Shown here one piece after another: positions 7,930-9,474 of a stretch of 9,474 nucleotides of DNA. The stretch is taken from positions 1 through 9,474 of the forward strand of contig VXXH01000421.1 of assembly GCA_009835515.1 (NCBI GenBank). The letters are read 5' to 3'. Source of the stretch: Candidatus Poribacteria bacterium (lineage in GTDB: Bacteria > Poribacteria > WGA-4E > WGA-3G). A model generated the notes under the pieces. The model was not told where the DNA came from. It did not search any database and saw only the letters and a program-made list of their open reading frames with translations. The translations under genes and the position numbers were made by a program. Position 1 is the stretch's first letter; each line of letters opens with the position of its first letter.

Positions 7930-8259
7930 ATGATCGAATACAAAGGTTACATTGGAGTTGTTGATTTTGATCCAGAAATAGACCTGTTTCATGGAACAGT
8001 GATTAACACACAAGACATAATCACGTTCTACGGTGCCTCTGTGACCGAACTGCGGGAGGAGATGCAAAAGTCACTTGAGGTCTACTTTGAAGTTTGTGAG
8101 GAACAACGGAAAGTGCCAGACAAACCTTTCTCAAGAATGCTGACGATCCAAACAACTCCTGAGTTGTACAGTCGAATTGCTTTGAACGCCGCGCGTCGTC
8201 AGTTAGAAATAGATGTCTACCTTCAAGAAGTTTTAGAGAAGGCTGTTTTGGCAAATTAG
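7930..8259 (+). CDS. hicB: HicB-type antitoxin-like protein without a visible HicA partner
   Basis: The 109-residue protein has the two-part layout of HicB antitoxins. Residues about 4-60 (YKGYIGVVDFDPEIDLFHG, then a VINTQDIITFYG strand and an amphipathic ELREEMQKSLEVYF helix) match the degenerate RNase H-like partner-binding domain. Residues about 67-107 (RMLTIQTTPELYSRIAL onward to LQEVLEKAV) match a ribbon-helix-helix DNA-binding domain that autoregulates hicA-hicB operons. No HicA (a 55-80-residue basic double-stranded RNA-binding toxin) is encoded immediately on either side: upstream is a terminator, downstream 167 bases of non-coding DNA. It may therefore be a solitary transcription regulator, a relic, or paired in trans. 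The ATG at 7930 is preceded by TTTTTTACC with no Shine-Dalgarno, yet a downstream start (Met45) would destroy the first domain. Family assignment is by pattern recognition. Confidence 0.8.
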   Translation: MIEYKGYIGVVDFDPEIDLFHGTVINTQDIITFYGASVTELREEMQKSLEVYFEVCEEQRKVPDKPFSRMLTIQTTPELYSRIALNAARRQLEIDVYLQEVLEKAVLAN

Positions 8260-8426
8260 CATGTGTCGACAATGACTTTCCAAAGCCGAACACCTCCAGA
8301 GACACGATTGGTGCAGCCTCATTAAATAGAACCATTTCAGGCATAAATCGTCGACGTTGCTATACACCCCGATCCCGTTGGGATATAGTGCGAACCGTCG
8401 GTTGACAAACCACAAGGAAAACGGAC
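8260..8426 (+). promoter_or_regulatory. Leader region of the AAA-like ATPase gene, with two small dyads
   Basis: I find no gene in these 167 bases, and specifically no HicA-like frame. Near the 3' end are two short perfect dyads: ATCCC/GGGAT (8372-8376 with 8380-8384, loop GTT) and AACCG/CGGTT (8393-8397 with 8399-8403). A TATAGT at 8384-8389 could be a -10, but no acceptable -35 sits upstream. AAGGAA at 8414-8419 is the ribosome site for the ATPase gene, 7 bases from its ATG. Confidence 0.4.
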
Positions 8427-9474
8427 ATGAGAAGGTTTGGCACGCAGGGACCTGTGAACCCTGAACAGCACTATGTTGTCGCTCGGACTGAGGAACTCAC
8501 CGAGTTTATTAAACGCGTCAAAGAGGGACGCTACATCGTTATTTTCGCGCCGCGGCAAACAGGAAAGACAACTTTCTTCTACACCGCTATGGACATTCTT
8601 GCCGCTGAAGAACCGACATACCTCCCTATTCACTTAGATTTTGAGGCATATAAAAACCTCACGCCTGCCGATTTTTACAGTAATCTCACCGAAGATATCC
8701 GCGAGGAAATCGAGAATATTTACGGCAAACGTGGAGAAGTGCCCTCCGAGGCACTAAGGGATTTTTTACAGAATACAACACTCACTGATAATATATCAAT
8801 GATCAGAGGCTTCAGGGCATTGGCGAGGGTGTTAGGAAATCAGCGGGTTGTCGTCTTTATTGATGAGTTTGATGGTATTCCTGCGGCAGTCGTGAGCGAT
8901 TTTCTATATGCCCTCCGCCGCATCTACATCTCCAGGACTTCTCCGCAGTGTCCTCACAGCCTCGGCATTATTGGGGTCAAGAGCATCGCGCAACTCAACT
9001 ATGATCGCTCTGTCTCTCCTTTCAATATCCATGACGATTTTGCTTTGCCCAATTTTACACTCGCTCAGGTGCAAGAACTGTTTGGGCAATATACCGCTGA
9101 GGTCGGACAGGCTTTTGCCCCAGAAGTGATTGAATCCATTCACAAACAGACAGGCGGACAACCTTTCCTTGTCAACCGATTTGCACAGATACTCACAGAG
9201 GAGATGGACATTCCGAAGACCGAAGCACTCACAATGACCCATTTTTCAGAGGCACACGAACAACTCTTGGAGGAAAATAACACCAACCTGACACATTTGA
9301 CAACCAATATCCGTCGAAATCCTCGCTTTGAAAGTCTTTTGATGCGAATTATGTTGTATGAGGAAGGAGTGCCTTTCAGTCTACGCAATGACCTTATCAA
9401 TGAACTCGCAACGTACGGAGTCCTCGCAAGAGGCACTGATAGAATGTGCAAAATTGCCAATCCAATTTATTTAC
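8427..9474 (+). CDS. AAA-like P-loop ATPase (3' end outside window)
   Basis: From ATG at 8427, with AAGGAA 7 bases upstream, the frame is open for 349 codons to the window edge without a stop, so this is a partial gene. The N-terminus FGTQGPVNPEQHYVVAR leads into Walker A APRQTGKT (41-48, Lys47). Walker B is VVVFIDEFD (141-149, Asp146 and Glu147). A likely sensor-1 strand is GIIGVKSIA (180-188), followed by SPFNI (197-201). TGGQPFLVNRFAQIL (242-256) opens the C-terminal helical or winged-helix part. This is the layout of the uncharacterised bacterial AAA-like family close to archaeal-type and STAND ATPases, which often carry a further C-terminal effector; I recall nuclease-like domains in some relatives, but the window ends first. 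No signal peptide or membrane segment is seen. The minus-strand frames across it (8904-9242, 9140-9460) are shadows. Confidence 0.88.
   Translation, partial: MRRFGTQGPVNPEQHYVVARTEELTEFIKRVKEGRYIVIFAPRQTGKTTFFYTAMDILAAEEPTYLPIHLDFEAYKNLTPADFYSNLTEDIREEIENIYGKRGEVPSEALRDFLQNTTLTDNISMIRGFRALARVLGNQRVVVFIDEFDGIPAAVVSDFLYALRRIYISRTSPQCPHSLGIIGVKSIAQLNYDRSVSPFNIHDDFALPNFTLAQVQELFGQYTAEVGQAFAPEVIESIHKQTGGQPFLVNRFAQILTEEMDIPKTEALTMTHFSEAHEQLLEENNTNLTHLTTNIRRNPRFESLLMRIMLYEEGVPFSLRNDLINELATYGVLARGTDRMCKIANPIYL

Noticed and set aside
8402..8407. TTGACA as a -35 promoter element for the ATPase gene
   Set aside because: A matching -10 would fall at about 8425, on the start codon itself, leaving no room for a leader or the ribosome site.
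8260..8426. A hidden hicA toxin gene after hicB
   Set aside because: I saw no plus-strand frame with HicA-like residues, and the minus-strand frames crossing the region overlap hicB or the ATPase and lack the family pattern.
8904..9460. Minus-strand frames of 112 and 106 residues at the right end
   Set aside because: The plus strand carries a continuous P-loop ATPase frame with Walker motifs and a good ribosome site; the minus frames have no family features.

Overview
The window looks like bacterial chromosome of moderate GC, from an organism I would place tentatively in or near Candidatus Poribacteria. That guess rests on two things recalled from memory rather than from a search: the AAA-like ATPase at the right end, whose N-terminus (GTQGPVNPEQHYVVAR, then APRQTGKTT) resembles an abundant poribacterial family, and the short self-complementary intergenic repeats. 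Coding is dense, most genes have good ribosome binding sites, and TTG (and probably ATT) is used as a start codon. I found no rRNA, tRNA, CRISPR array, transposase or phage gene.

Layout. 1-194: AT-rich 3' end of an unrecognised plus-strand gene. 286-3955: a minus-strand two-gene operon for a heterodimeric ABC exporter. The promoter-proximal subunit has the degenerate Walker B (LILDD), and the distal subunit has the catalytic Walker B (LILDE) but a deviant signature (LSVGQ). Together they predict one active and one degenerate ATP site, as in the TM287/288, BmrCD and LmrCD class. 3956-4186: divergent control region with a good sigma70-type promoter for the plus strand and an 8-bp dyad. 4187-5650: gnd, 6-phosphogluconate dehydrogenase. 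5651-5776: a 92-bp inverted-repeat element and a HAD ribosome site. 5777-6673: HAD hydrolase of unknown substrate. 6674-6922: intergenic region with a purine/pyrimidine hairpin tract and a 72-bp element of three consecutive hairpins. 6923-7873: D-2-hydroxyacid dehydrogenase. 7895-7926: strong intrinsic terminator whose T-tract ends three bases before the start codon of 7930-8259, a solitary HicB-type antitoxin. 8427-window end: an AAA-like P-loop ATPase, running off the edge.

How the genes relate. gnd, the HAD enzyme and the hydroxyacid dehydrogenase are co-directional metabolic genes, but long intergenic elements separate them, so they need not form one operon. gnd supplies NADPH and ribulose 5-phosphate; the other two have unassigned substrates. 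The exporter is transcribed divergently and is probably independent. The right end (orphan HicB plus AAA-like ATPase) has an accessory character. I see no convincing new multi-gene system. The items most worth a second look are the hicB leader/terminator arrangement, the ATT start of the exporter gene and the structured intergenic elements.
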